A stretch of 49,768 bases of DNA from Aureobasidium sp. EXF-3400 (taxonomy: Eukaryota > Ascomycota > Dothideomycetes > Dothideales > Saccotheciaceae), in the NCBI GenBank assembly GCA_024195585.1, contig SWBL01000360.1, positions 1-49,768 on the forward strand. Reading direction: 5' to 3'. Below are positions 11,160-21,822 of the stretch, piece after piece. Each line of letters begins with the position of its first letter. The first letter of the stretch is position 1. Under the pieces are notes generated by a model that did no database searches, was not told the DNA's origin, and saw only the letters and a list, made by a program, of their open reading frames with translations. Position numbers and translations under genes: made by a program.

Positions 11160-12850
11160 TTACAGCTTCTGCTTCTCCATACCCTTCCAGCCGTGGGCCT
11201 CTGCAATCATCTCAGCAGCACGCTCGCCAATGGCCAAAACAGTAAGCATGGGGTTGATAGTAGGCATCTCTGGGAAAACACCCGCATCGGCAATTCTAAT
11301 GCCCTCGAGCCCGCGGACCTTGAGTGTGTGATCCACAACTGCAAATTCATCTTTGCTGACATCTCCCATCTTTGTGGTGCCGGCGGGGTGATACACGGTA
11401 TGTGCTGCTCTGCGACCGTACTCGGACAGCTGCTCGTCGGTGGTGACTTTGGGGCCGGGAGCGACTTCTCGCTTGATCCAGTCGCTGAAGGGCGCTTGTT
11501 GGGCAATCTTTCTGGCGGCCTTGAAGCCCGCGACGATGGTGGCGGCGTCGTAGCCTTCGGGGTCGGTGAAGTAGCGGAAGTCGAGCGCGGGCTTGACGGT
11601 GGGGTCGGCGGAGGTGAGGTAGAGGCGGCCGCGGGAGCGGGGACGGGGGATGTTGGGGGTCATGCAGAAGGCATCGATGGGGCTGTCGTAGCCGAGACTG
11701 TTGTTTTGAGATTAGCAAATTGGAAATTGCGTGGAAAGGTCTTTGAAGGAGTCACTTACCGAGAAGTGTTCAGGCAGAAGGGGATTTGGTAGCAGTGCAT
11801 CATGATGTCTGCAATGTCGCCATCGCCGCCTGCGGCATCGGGGGCCTCGCGACGGAGGAAGATACCAGCGTCAGAGTCCATGGTGGTCTGGTTGATTGGG
11901 ACAGGCTTGTTCAACTCCCACATGATGATGGTCTCGGGGTGGTCGAGCAAGTTCTCTCCAACACCGGGAATGTGCTTGACGACGGGAATCTTGAGCTCCT
12001 CGAGCTGCTGCTTGGGTCCAATACCAGACAGAAGCATGAGACGGGGAGTGTCAACAGCACCAGCGCAGAGAATGGTCTCGGCCTTGGAGTTGAGAGTGTA
12101 CTTGGAACCGTCCTGGAGAGTAACGTTGACACCAGTGACCTTGTTGCCCTTGACGTTTACCTTGCTGACCCAAGCGTTGGTCAAAACAGTCAGGTTAGGT
12201 CTCTTCTCGTCACCACGAAGGATGGGGTGAATGTAAGCAACCGAAGCACTGCTTCTGTGACCATTGTCGGGGTTGTACGAGACGGAGAAGAAACCAACAC
12301 CCTGTCTCAAAGCACCCTTCGACTTAATTTCCTTGTTGAAGTCGTGGATGACGGGAATGTCCATAGCAGTGGAGCACGAGTCAACCCAGTCAAGGCAGAG
12401 CTGGTTGCGGTGTCTCTCGTGAACGGGCTGGACCGAGTTTCTGATGTTGTCCAGAAGACGCGTGAAAGTCTTGAAGCTCCATCCCTTGCAGCCCTGGGCT
12501 TCCCAGCGCTTGCAGTCGTACTCGAAGGGACGGAAAGAGATGAGGGTGTTGTGCGAGGAGCAACCACCAAGCACCTTTGCACGAGAGTGGCGGATGTGAG
12601 AGTTGCCCATGGGCTGCTCGGTAGTGCCGTAGTCGTAATCGAGTTCACCACCAAGCAGGTTCAGCCAGTCCTTGAGAAGCAAAACTCTGTTGTCCATGAA
12701 GTCCGAGGGACCAGCCTCGATCAGGAGGACCTTCTTGTTGGGAAGGTAGTCAGAGAGACGACTGGCGATAACACATCCTGCAGTACCGCCACCAACAATG
12801 ACAAAGTCAAAGTGGTTTTCAGGGTTCGAAGGAAGGTGTGTGGTAGTCAT
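11160..12850 (-). CDS. Choline oxidase (GMC oxidoreductase)
   Basis: Two exons, 12850..11760 and 11697..11160 (62-nt intron), encode 542 residues. The enzyme should oxidise choline through betaine aldehyde to glycine betaine, releasing H2O2. An FAD-binding GGGTAG loop lies at 20-25. The block AKVLGGCSSHN (91-101) matches bacterial choline oxidase, where the His of SSHN carries covalent FAD; here that is His100. The equivalents of the active-site Glu (DHPE), His (IMMHCYQIPF), the catalytic His (TVYHPAGT) and Asn (TINPMLT) are all present. The bacterial active-site Ser two residues after the FAD-linked His is Thr102 here. Divergence from a betaine aldehyde dehydrogenase 875 bases away strongly supports choline as substrate rather than a generic alcohol. 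I see no signal peptide and no obvious C-terminal PTS1. Confidence 0.93.
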
Positions 12851-13725
12851 TATGTACTATATATGTCCTCTGAAAGATGTCGGGACAGGACAAGGAGAGA
12901 AACAGGTGTAAAGAAAGGAAGGGAAACACAAATGGCGATTATCAGCGGGGGTACCGTATATAAAGCTTCGATGCAAGCAGCTCCTGCAACAGTCCAACCG
13001 TGTAGCTTTACCCTCCCTCGTACCTACAGGGCGTGACTCCGTCCGATCTGTCTCGAAGGTAAGAACAAAAAGTTTAGCCCCACGCGATTGCGGCCGGCGC
13101 CTCTCAATATCTTGGATCCTTGATTAACGGGCAGTCCTCGATTCATGCGTTGGTCAAAGTTTACGGTTTCACCAGGGTGCTTGCGTCGCGTTCTCAAAAA
13201 TTTCCCCTCCACGACACGCTCTCGCCTTGGCCTAGATTAGGGCTGACTCTGCAGCATCGATCAGCAAAGCCTTCGACAGTGTTGCTTGGGAACACAGAAG
13301 GGGATTTTTGCTGCCGAAAAAGGTATGCAGTTCCTGGTATCTATCATGCTTGTTAAACGAGTTGGCCTATCGGCAGCTTGCTCGTGCGGAGGTGGTTGGC
13401 ATGAATTGTTTCAAGCATGGTGTAGAGTAAGCACTCCCGATTGTGGCTTGCCCTATGGTGTGCTCGAGATTCAGAACGCCGAAGCTATTGCGATGGCGAT
13501 GGTTGTCAACGAAACTATCTGGCTTGAGAGCCCCGCCATGATCGCTTGCTCAACCGAGCGTTACATGCATGCGACACTTTCCGAGCTCCTCCCACGTCAA
13601 GTGCGGTGTTAAAACTAGGGTAGCTGTCCGTGCCTTATCAGCAAGGTATTGGCATTATTTGTCGTCTTCCATAGAGACCTATCCGATCCTTGAGACAAGG
13701 AGGCAAATCAGTTCAGCAAACCACC
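12851..13725. promoter_or_regulatory. Shared divergent promoter, choline oxidase / BADH
   Basis: The 875 bases between the two start codons probably hold both promoters. About 90-100 bases upstream of choline oxidase, TTATCA (GATA-factor core TGATAA on the minus strand, 12939..12944) lies directly beside GCGGGG (12945..12950), which fits the CreA consensus SYGGRG, and a TATATAA stretch follows at 12957. The matches are seen in the sequence; regulation by nitrogen and carbon is inference. Confidence 0.45.
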
Positions 13726-15216
13726 ATGACTTATCCTCTTCGCCAGCTATACTACGACGGCAAGCGTCAAAACGCAACTTCTCATTCGACATTTGAGAGT
13801 GTAGATCCAGCAACAGCAAAGCCTGTGGGAGAAGTACAGGCTGCTTCACACGCCGACATCGATAAAGCTATTGCTTCTGCACAATCAGCTTTTCCATCAT
13901 GGTCAACCACTCCTCCAATCGAAAGATCGCGAATTCTACTAAAGGCCGTCGCTCTTCTCCGAGAACGCAATGACGAGATTGCAAAGGTCGAGACCCATGA
14001 TACTGGCAAACCATTCTCAGAGACCAGCACTGTGGATGTTGTCACTGGTGCCGACGTGCTCGAGTACTTTGCTAACATGGTTGCTTCTGGCGGTTTGAAC
14101 GGCGAAACCACTCAACTTCGTCCAGACGCATGGGTCTATACTACCAAGAACGCTTTGGGTGTCTGCGCAGGTATCGGTGCTTGGAACTACCCTATTCAGA
14201 TCGCACTTTGGAAGTCCGCACCTTGCCTGGCAGCAGGAAACTGCATGGTCTACAAGCCTTCAGAGTTTACCCCTCTCCATGCACAAATCCTGGCTGAGAT
14301 CTATACCGAGGCTGGTGTCCCCGCTGGTGTCTTCAATGTCGTCCAAGGAGCCGGAGACGTTGGTGCGTACCTGACTGCCCACCCCAAAATTGCAAAAGTC
14401 AGCTTCACAGGCCAGGTCAGCACTGGCATGAAAGTCGCCGGCTCTGCTGCAGGCAACATGAAATACGTAACCATGGAGCTCGGAGGCAAGTCACCTCTAA
14501 TCATCCTCCCTGACTGCCCCATCGAAAATGCCGTCGACGGCGCCATGATGGCAAACTTCTTCTCCACCGGCCAAGTCTGCACAAACGGCACCCGCGTCTT
14601 CGTACCCAGGAAAATGGTTCCTGCGTTCGAAAAGCGCCTCATCCAGAAGATGGAATACGTCCGTGCCGGCGATGTCATGGACATGAACACCAACTTCGGG
14701 CCCTTGGTCAGCAAGGTCCACTACCAAAAAGTGCTCGACTACATCCGACACGGTGTGCAACAAGACAAGGCCAAACTTCTCTACGGTGGCCCTGAAAAGC
14801 CAACCATCCCTGGGGCAAGCTCAGAAGGTTTCTGGGTCAAGCCCACGATTTTCACAAACTGCACTGATGACATGCGTATCGTGAAAGAAGAAATCTTCGG
14901 CCCTGTCATGTCGATCCTTGCCTATGACACTGTAGAAGAGGTCGTCAAGCGTGCAAACGACACACCCATGGGTTTGGCTGCTGGTGTCTTCTCCAACGAT
15001 ATCAATGCCGCCCACAAGATCATTGCTCAATTGCAGGCCGGCATCACATGGGTCAACACTTGGGGCGAGAGTCCCGCCGAGATGCCTGTGGGTGGTTGGA
15101 AGCTCAGTGGTGTAGGTGTAGAAAACGGTCGCAAGGGTCTCGAAGCCTGGGTCAAGAACAAGAGTACCCTGGTCGAGATGGGCGGTGTCGTTGGCACTGT
15201 CTTTGCCAAGCTCTAA
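13726..15216 (+). CDS. Betaine aldehyde dehydrogenase
   Basis: A single exon encodes 496 residues of the NAD(P)+-dependent aldehyde dehydrogenase superfamily. ATG 13726 was chosen; the frame stays open upstream only through non-ATG codons, and this ATG sits in a good context (CCACCATGA). Visible hallmarks are the coenzyme-binding block [15 protein letters not shown], the KPSEFTPL segment, SFTGQVSTG, the catalytic-base Glu in MELGGKSP (residue 251) and the nucleophile Cys in GQVCTNGTR (residue 285), plus EEIFGPV and the C-terminal [12 protein letters not shown]. The step is betaine aldehyde to glycine betaine, an osmoprotectant and, in fungi, a choline storage/assimilation route. It shares its promoter region with choline oxidase, giving a two-gene pathway. 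The specific substrate rests partly on that context. Confidence 0.94.
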   Translation: MTYPLRQLYYDGKRQNATSHSTFESVDPATAKPVGEVQAASHADIDKAIASAQSAFPSWSTTPPIERSRILLKAVALLRERNDEIAKVETHDTGKPFSETSTVDVVTGADVLEYFANMVASGGLNGETTQLRPDAWVYTTKNALGVCAGIGAWNYPIQIALWKSAPCLAAGNCMVYKPSEFTPLHAQILAEIYTEAGVPAGVFNVVQGAGDVGAYLTAHPKIAKVSFTGQVSTGMKVAGSAAGNMKYVTMELGGKSPLIILPDCPIENAVDGAMMANFFSTGQVCTNGTRVFVPRKMVPAFEKRLIQKMEYVRAGDVMDMNTNFGPLVSKVHYQKVLDYIRHGVQQDKAKLLYGGPEKPTIPGASSEGFWVKPTIFTNCTDDMRIVKEEIFGPVMSILAYDTVEEVVKRANDTPMGLAAGVFSNDINAAHKIIAQLQAGITWVNTWGESPAEMPVGGWKLSGVGVENGRKGLEAWVKNKSTLVEMGGVVGTVFAKL

Positions 15217-15575
15217 ATTGACGTTCTGAGAAAAGGCGTGTGCGTGATTGTGACATGTAAATACCAATTTGATAGTTCTTTTCTTGTGCATGTACAAGTG
15301 GTTTCAAAGTCTCGCTGGACCTTGTCACCGCTACATCAACTGAGTCTACTTCATATCTCCGTCTATTTCATCTCGTCTCTTCGAAAGACCGCGTGATACC
15401 CAATCACTCACGAGTACACGAACGTTTGTCTAGTGACGAATCCAGATCAAATCAATAAAGTTTGCGATCAGAATCGGTCACCCGTGGTCATGTTGAATAG
15501 CATTAGACAATAGGAATTTGATAGTAATAAGCATATTTGCGCAGCTGCACTACACCCACGCTGTTCAAATCAGCA
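15217..15575. other. Convergent intergenic region, BADH / telomere protein
   Basis: About 360 bases between converging stop codons. Nothing specific is visible. Confidence 0.5.
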
Positions 15576-18155
15576 TTACAGTTCCGGAGATGTTCGTTGG
15601 GGTGATGTTCGTGGCGAAAGCGAAGGAATGTAAGCACGCGAACGCTGGGGTTCCTGCTCATAGGATATGTTATTCTTTTGCAGTTTCTCAATCTCCTTCT
15701 TGCCCAAGGCAACCAAGTCCAAGTTCTCCGGAAGTTCGCGTTGAGCACTGTCACCATGTCAGAATGCAACTTCCGCGGAGGCAGCTCAGAGGATAACACT
15801 TACATAAGGTATAGGACTTTCATATCTCTCGCTTTGAACCGCATGTGCTCAGCCGATCGGTGCGCTAGAAGTTGTGAGTTTCCCCTTGCCTGATCGATTC
15901 TTTTGATCATCGACCAGGATGGGCCATTGTCTCTGATCAACTCGAGAAGAGCCTTGACCTCGTCGTTACCCCATGGCCTGCGGCCTTTTGGTGGTTTGAT
16001 GGTTCTGTTTTCTGCTTGATACTGTTTGGTAAGCGTGTTTGCCATTCTGAGAGAGTCTATAACATCATCACCGGTAGACCGGAATGGTTCTCTGAGCTGA
16101 CCAGGATTCTTTCGTTGTCGCTTATTTGGAGACTCAAGCTCAGGAGTTCTGCGTCGACGCCCTGACTGAGTACTTCCTGTTGGTGCCGGAGCTTGATTGG
16201 GTGCAGCCGATGATCTTGGTCTAGGTCTGTGATTGGGATGATTGCGCTGGTCGGTTTGGAAGCCCTCGTCCTCACTGGGATCTTCCACATCGCCATCCAG
16301 TGTGGGGTCAATTTCAATCTCGTGTCTACCTGACGCTTGCTCTTGAGTGTCAAGTACAGGCTGAGAGGCGAGTATGTCGTCGGTAATTCTCACACCATTT
16401 GGTTGGGCGTCGATGAATCTCCGTTTATGACGTTCTTGCTCGTCAATCTCGTTCGCCCTCGCCAGCTTTCCGGTCAATCTGGGACGGTCCTGTGTTAGAG
16501 CAGCGGATGACGTTATGTCGTCGTCGATTTGGATATCGTTTTGTGCTGTGTTTGGCATCGGTCCTTCACGAGCGGTAGCGGGTGTTGGAGCAGCAGTAGA
16601 CGTGCTTGGGCGGCCCCTGAAGAGAACCGATGGTCTTGCTGGTATCTTTGTGCTGCTGATGGTCAGTCTAGAGCTTTTGTTTCGCACATATCATTGTCAC
16701 CTAGATGCCGGCACTGGTGGAGGCTTATTGTTTGTAGCTAGAGCAGAGCTTTCGAGGCTCGGTGATGCTGCTTGATGTAGGTGCTCATCGTTGTATGCGT
16801 CTGGATTTTGAAGACGTTGCCTGATTTCGTCTTCCAAGGCAGTGACAATTTCATCGATACCGCCCAATCTTTTGATACTACTGTCAATCTCCGAGAGGCG
16901 CGAACTAGTCCATCGCAAGAGGTGTCTCCGGAATCGCTCCTGAGGGAACCTTTCCCGCAATTTGGTCAGGCCAGATTCTAAACTCTCCGATGAATCATCA
17001 AAGGGATTTTCGATGTCGCTGAAAAGCAGTTGTTTAATCTCCTCAGTGCGTTGCATGATCATGTCAGCATACTCGTTGCTTTCAAAGGCGTGTGGGTCGA
17101 GCATGTCCCATCCTTTAGCATGGCTGTTGTCTAACAGAGCAGTTTGAAGACTTTGAATTCCTTCCATGTCATCCCCGTAGTCGTCATGATTCTTGTTGAA
17201 ATTGAGCATTGCGTTCTGAATCATCTCTGCAGCCGCCTTTTGAGATATATCAGGATCGAGCATACCAACAAGTAACTGCGTCCTAAGATTGAGTGCAAAT
17301 TCGAACGTGGCTTTGACAAGGGCGCTATAGCCTGCCTGCGTTTGAACTCCAGGTCTAGTGAATCCAACCACAAAAGGTGAGGGGAAGGATTCGTCAAGAG
17401 ACACTAGGTCGTCTACGAGACCTTCGCCGAAAGACTGTGTCATGATGGTATGCACGAGGATAGCTAGATTCGCTTTGCAGATCACATCATCTGGTCTCCA
17501 AGGTCGGGAGACCTTAGGCAATGGCTGTTGGCTTCTTTTTCTTAAGAAGGCGCGAAGAATGGTGTCGAGTTTGAGGTATTCTCCACCGCGAGTGAACACA
17601 GCCCGCGTGTCTTCCAGTGCTCTCCGACAATCGTCAGCCTTTTGTCGCTGTCTCGAGTCAGAATTTTGCGATTCGCGAATGAGTGACTGTAGCTCGTCGG
17701 GTTGTCCGGTGCGTGTTTTGAAGCAACCAAGAAGTCTTCTAGCTTGTGCGTTGAGCTCTTCCAAGTTACTTTCCATTTCGACAGGGTCGAGTATTTGGAG
17801 TTCAGTCTGAGAGTAGGTCTCTATCGGAGCAGAGTCGGCGTCAGAGATCTCCTCATCCTCAGATGCTGCCGATTGTTGACGGTCGTCGTCGTCTGGGATT
17901 TCACTCGGACCTTCAGACAGAGGCTCGAGCTCTAGGCTACAGGTCAGTGAACATGGCACGAGATATAAGCATGGAGGATGGTTCAGAATCATGTCGAAAA
18001 TCGATCACACACGCGTCTTGCTGGAGCAAGCATGACTTACGTTGTTGGGTCTGACGAGCGTTCCGGGCTGTCCCTTCACCTACAGTCCTGGCCTGACGGT
18101 GCACTAAGCGTGGCTCGATGCTAGGCTCTCGGCTTTGACTCCTGGTGCGCGCCAT
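15576..18155 (-). CDS. Taz1/TRF-like telomere-binding protein (TRFH + Myb)
   Basis: Four exons, 18155..18041, 17931..16701, 16652..15804 and 15747..15576, encode about 788 residues. The second exon holds an all-helical region (about residues 70-400) that reads as a TRF homology/dimerisation domain. A long disordered acidic and basic middle follows, then a C-terminal Myb-type repeat (RRPWGNDEVKALLELI ... GPSWSMIKRI, about 672-728), the arrangement of fission yeast Taz1 and vertebrate TRF1/2, which bind double-stranded telomeric repeats and organise the chromosome end. The last exon restores a conserved tail (LPENLDLVALGKKEIEKL). The expected telobox signature in the recognition helix is degenerate here (RSAEHMRFKARDMK). 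The acceptor at 16656/16653 is a tandem CAGCAG, so one Ser may be optional. The call rests on architecture; a general Myb protein is the alternative. Confidence 0.82.
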
Positions 18156-19168
18156 CTTGTAGGGTGCAAAGTCAAGGTTGGTTGGTTGTTGTGTTGTGTT
18201 GTGGTTTGTTTAAAGATAGGCAACCGCGCCTTACGCGGAGAGACTTACAGACCCGGCAGCACGTGATTTATCCCTACTTCAAAACCTACAGGTAACTTCA
18301 AACCACTGATTGTCACCATTGTCGCCAGATACAGAGGGTTAGGTTTTGTCTTTGGGTCAGGATGGGGATTGGCTTTGATTTGGGGACATGTACTAGATCT
18401 CCGCTGAAGAAACCCTTATACCCTAAACCACCAGTATTTTGCGATGACATTGGATCATGGTCCGTGCTTCATGTTGAGAGTGTCACCTGTTTTGCCATAG
18501 TTCCGCCTGTCTGGCATTCCCTATTCATGGATGGCCTCTTCATTGACACAAAACGGACATGAATGGAACCGACCTGTCAAAGGTGTATCAAAATATGTGT
18601 AGAATACATGAAATTTGCTCAAAAGATAGATGTTCTTCGTACTATGCAGTGTTCCGTTGATTGTATAGCAAACCAAGCTCAGAAGCTGAAACCAAACAGA
18701 GCACGCATCTTGAATTTCGCCGACAACCTCAGATGCATTGAAGTTGTATGCCATTACTGAAACTGCTCGAAGATAGATGTTAACACAAGGCCTGATTTTC
18801 GAGACAGGCATGCAACGCGTGTCCTAGCCGCCTTCTCACCAGTTTGCCGCATGGCGATACAATTACGAAGCTTGCTTGGCAATGTAGAAAGGAGGCGTTC
18901 AGAATATATCGTTGTTATCCCTGAAAAACAGTTATTGCGCCTCAACCTTCACCCTTTTTTCTTGTATTCACTTCTGTTCTTTTACTTTACCGTCTTTCAT
19001 ATTGTCTTCTCTATACGTTTGCATACCGGACTTTATTGAGTGACGTCCCAGACTCGAGCATTGAGATTCGGAGCAAACTTAACGCTAGAGCTGTTTTCGT
19101 CAGCAGCCCACCGATATCTACTCTACGTCGCATATACGATCCGGACATCTTGACCGACATCCGCCAAT
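18156..19168. promoter_or_regulatory. Divergent intergenic region, telomere protein / Gdt1
   Basis: About 1.0 kb between divergent start codons. The part nearest Gdt1 (18950-19025) is pyrimidine-rich, as is common in fungal promoters. I see no coding or RNA gene. Confidence 0.5.
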
Positions 19169-20971
19169 ATGAGAGTGCGATCGCCCCCTTCGACTCTCTT
19201 GCTACTTCTTTTACCTGCAATCGTCTCCTCAGCAGCGATTGAACCAAAAGCGCAAGATGGAGTCCTTGCAGCCAAGGCACCGGTCGCTGGCGCCGTAAAG
19301 GACTATACTGCCATCACCACTTCGAACGCACGTGCACCAACACAAAAGCCAGTTGTTGGTACGAAAGATGCTCCTGTAGACGGTCAGGATGGAAAGCCGC
19401 ATGCAGGACCATTTGTCGACATCACCCCCGAGGACAAGAAGAAGCCGGCAGCCGTCGCTGAGGATCTGGTGAAGCCTCTTCCCACATCCCTTTCAAAGTT
19501 GAAGGGAAGCGATGCCACAGATTTCGATTCTATCCCGGAGAAAAATGACGGAGTTATGGATGACGTGAACCGTTTAGTCCCCAAGGAGGGCACCACCGGT
19601 ACTGAGGGAGGCGTCACTGAGAGAAACAAGAAAGAGAAGGAAGCACAAGGCCAGACTGGCGAGAAGGTCGAGAAGAAGCCAGAGACACCGAAAGAAGCAC
19701 CCCCGCTTCCTCATAGCGAGGAGGAGCGCATCAGCAAGGATTCGCCAGAAAAGGTCAAGGACGCGATCAACCCTGTGGGAAAGCCCAAGGGTGCTCAAGG
19801 ACTTGAGGTACGACGTGGTGGTCCATACTACCTAGCGCGCAACTAACAGAGCATGATAGAAACCAGCCGACCTCCCCGAAAAGCCCCACGAGATCCCAGC
19901 ACCTGCGCCCAAGAAGGCTGCAGAGTTAGAATCTGAAAAGAAGGACACATTCGCACACGCAGCGCCAGTAGACACTGGATCTTCTGGAACATTGACCCAT
20001 ACCGTGGGCTCTACTCTGAAAGACACATTGCCCTACACTGAGGGCAAACAACCGACACCACTTCTTGGAGGAGACGAAACTGAAGGCATCATCCAGCCTT
20101 TCCATTCTTTCGTTCTCGCATTTACCATGATCATCTTCTCCGAGATTGGTGACAAGACTTTCTTGGTCGCCGCGCTTATGGCCATGCGTCATCCTCAGCT
20201 CGTTGTTTTCTCTGGTGCATTCTCCGCTCTTATCGCCATGACTGTACTTTCTGCTGTTCTTGGACATGCAGTCCCAACACTTCTTCCCAAGCACTTGACA
20301 GCATGGCTCGCAGCTGGTCTCTTCCTTGTTTTCGGAGGCAAGCTTTTGCGTGAAGGCCTCGAGATGGACAAGGACGCTGGTGTTGGAGAAGAAATGCAAG
20401 AGGTTGAAGCCGAGCTGGAAGAGAAGGAACATCTCGCACGCAAGGAGGGCCGCAGAAGATCATCAGTCTCACCATATGTTCTTGAAGCTGGTCGTGGCAG
20501 AAGATCTGGCTCGCGTCACAAGTTCCCTGCACGCGCACAATCTCCTCTTTCCGATGATTCAAGATCACCTTCACCATCTGGACGTGGAGCAAAGGCTTCA
20601 GTGAGCAACGCACTTGGTGGACTCAACAACCTTCTTGGTCTCCTTCTTTCTCCTGCATGGGTGCAGACCTTTGTAATGACTTTCCTCGGCGAATGGGGTG
20701 ACCGATCTCAGATTGCGACCATTGCCATGGCTGCTGGACAGGACTATTGGTGGGTGACAGGTGGTGCTATTGCAGGCCACATGATCTGTACTGGTATTGC
20801 TGTCATTGGTGGACGTGCTCTTGCTGGTAAAGTGAGCTTGAGAGTTGGTAAGTACACTTTGGTCATTCTGTACAATGGCATGGAGCTAACATGATTTCAG
20901 TTACTTTGGGTGGAGCAATTGCTTTCTTGGTCTTCGGTGTCATCTACTTTTTCGAGGCTTTGTACGACTAG
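19169..20971 (+). CDS. gdt1: Gdt1/TMEM165 (UPF0016) family Ca2+/Mn2+ transporter with long lumenal extension
   Basis: Exons 19169..19807, 19860..20847 and 20901..20971 encode 565 residues. A signal peptide (LLLLLLPAIVSSAA) begins the protein. About 270 residues of Lys/Glu/Pro-rich disordered sequence follow before the first transmembrane helix. The transporter domain has two repeats of three helices, each with the family's ExGD(K/R)(T/S) signature: EIGDKT at 308 and EWGDRS at 491. A charged cytosolic loop (EEMQEVEAELEEKE and an SR-rich stretch) separates the halves. Gdt1 acts in the Golgi, importing Ca2+ and Mn2+ for glycosylation. Yeast Gdt1 is about 280 residues, so the extension doubles the size. 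The last exon gives the final helix and ends in LYD. The family call is secure; the function of the extension is unknown. Confidence 0.93.
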
Positions 20972-21822
20972 ACGACGCACATATTGGTTGCGAGTGGGTT
21001 AAAGAAGTTGTGGTGGTGGTAACATTTGCTGGTCTGCATAGCATCAAAAAGGACATGGGCACACAATGGGCGGCTCGCGTGTAATGGGAAAAGTGATAAA
21101 CAATAGTACTTAATGAACACCATCTTCTATTTGACAAGACCGGCCTCCCGGCATAATATCGTGTGGACAGAAAACAGCACACGAGACATTACCGAGTATG
21201 TATGAACAGTGAACATGTTCGTGGCAATGGGCCTGCGGAAGCTTCGACCTCGGCCACTCGGTAACGGCGAAGGAAATGATAGCGAGGGCCGAGAATGTTC
21301 TTATCCGACACATGTTCTTTCTTCTGATTGTTATCATAGATCTCGCCCCCAGATCCGACGAGTGATATATTGGTTGGTTGTGGAGACACGATAGCTAAAC
21401 AACCAAGCAACTGTGGCTCTCTCCAACCTGCTGCATAACTGGTCTATGGTAGTTTGAGTCGATGATATCTTGGTTGTCGAAAAGTGTTGACGTTCGTTAC
21501 AAAAAGACTTGACGATTGATATCATCATCCCCAGGGTTCTCGTTCGGCCCCGCAGCAGTCTAGTGGGGGACACGGACTTTGTTTAATTATGTGAGCAAGC
21601 AACTGCGAGACAAGTCGAACCATTATTCCACCTGTTTCTGTCTTCCCCTTTTCGATTTCCTACTTGTCCTCGTTCGAAAGAAACCACTCAGCTTTCCTCG
21701 AGTCTCTCCGAGCCTAACATCCCAAAACAATCGAGACAAAGCTTTCAATCGCAGCTTCCTTATCAACTCAACATTTTGGCCCGCTCCTCGCTGTCGTGTG
21801 CCCCTTGGATAAACCACCCAGC
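20972..21822. promoter_or_regulatory. Intergenic region, Gdt1 3' end / pantothenate kinase promoter
   Basis: About 850 bases between two genes read in the same direction. The stretch 21620-21790 upstream of pantothenate kinase is C/T-rich. No other feature is evident. Confidence 0.45.

Noticed and set aside
11786..13036. 416-codon open frame on the plus strand
   Set aside because: It lies antisense over the choline oxidase exon, whose catalytic motifs are intact. The frame is open only because of codon bias on the other strand.
13690..13725. N-terminal extension of betaine aldehyde dehydrogenase
   Set aside because: The extra codons begin with TTG. The first ATG at 13726 has good context and gives the normal family length.
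18521..18811. 96-codon minus-strand frame between the telomere protein and Gdt1
   Set aside because: No splice continuation, family motif or codon bias; it lies in a divergent promoter region.
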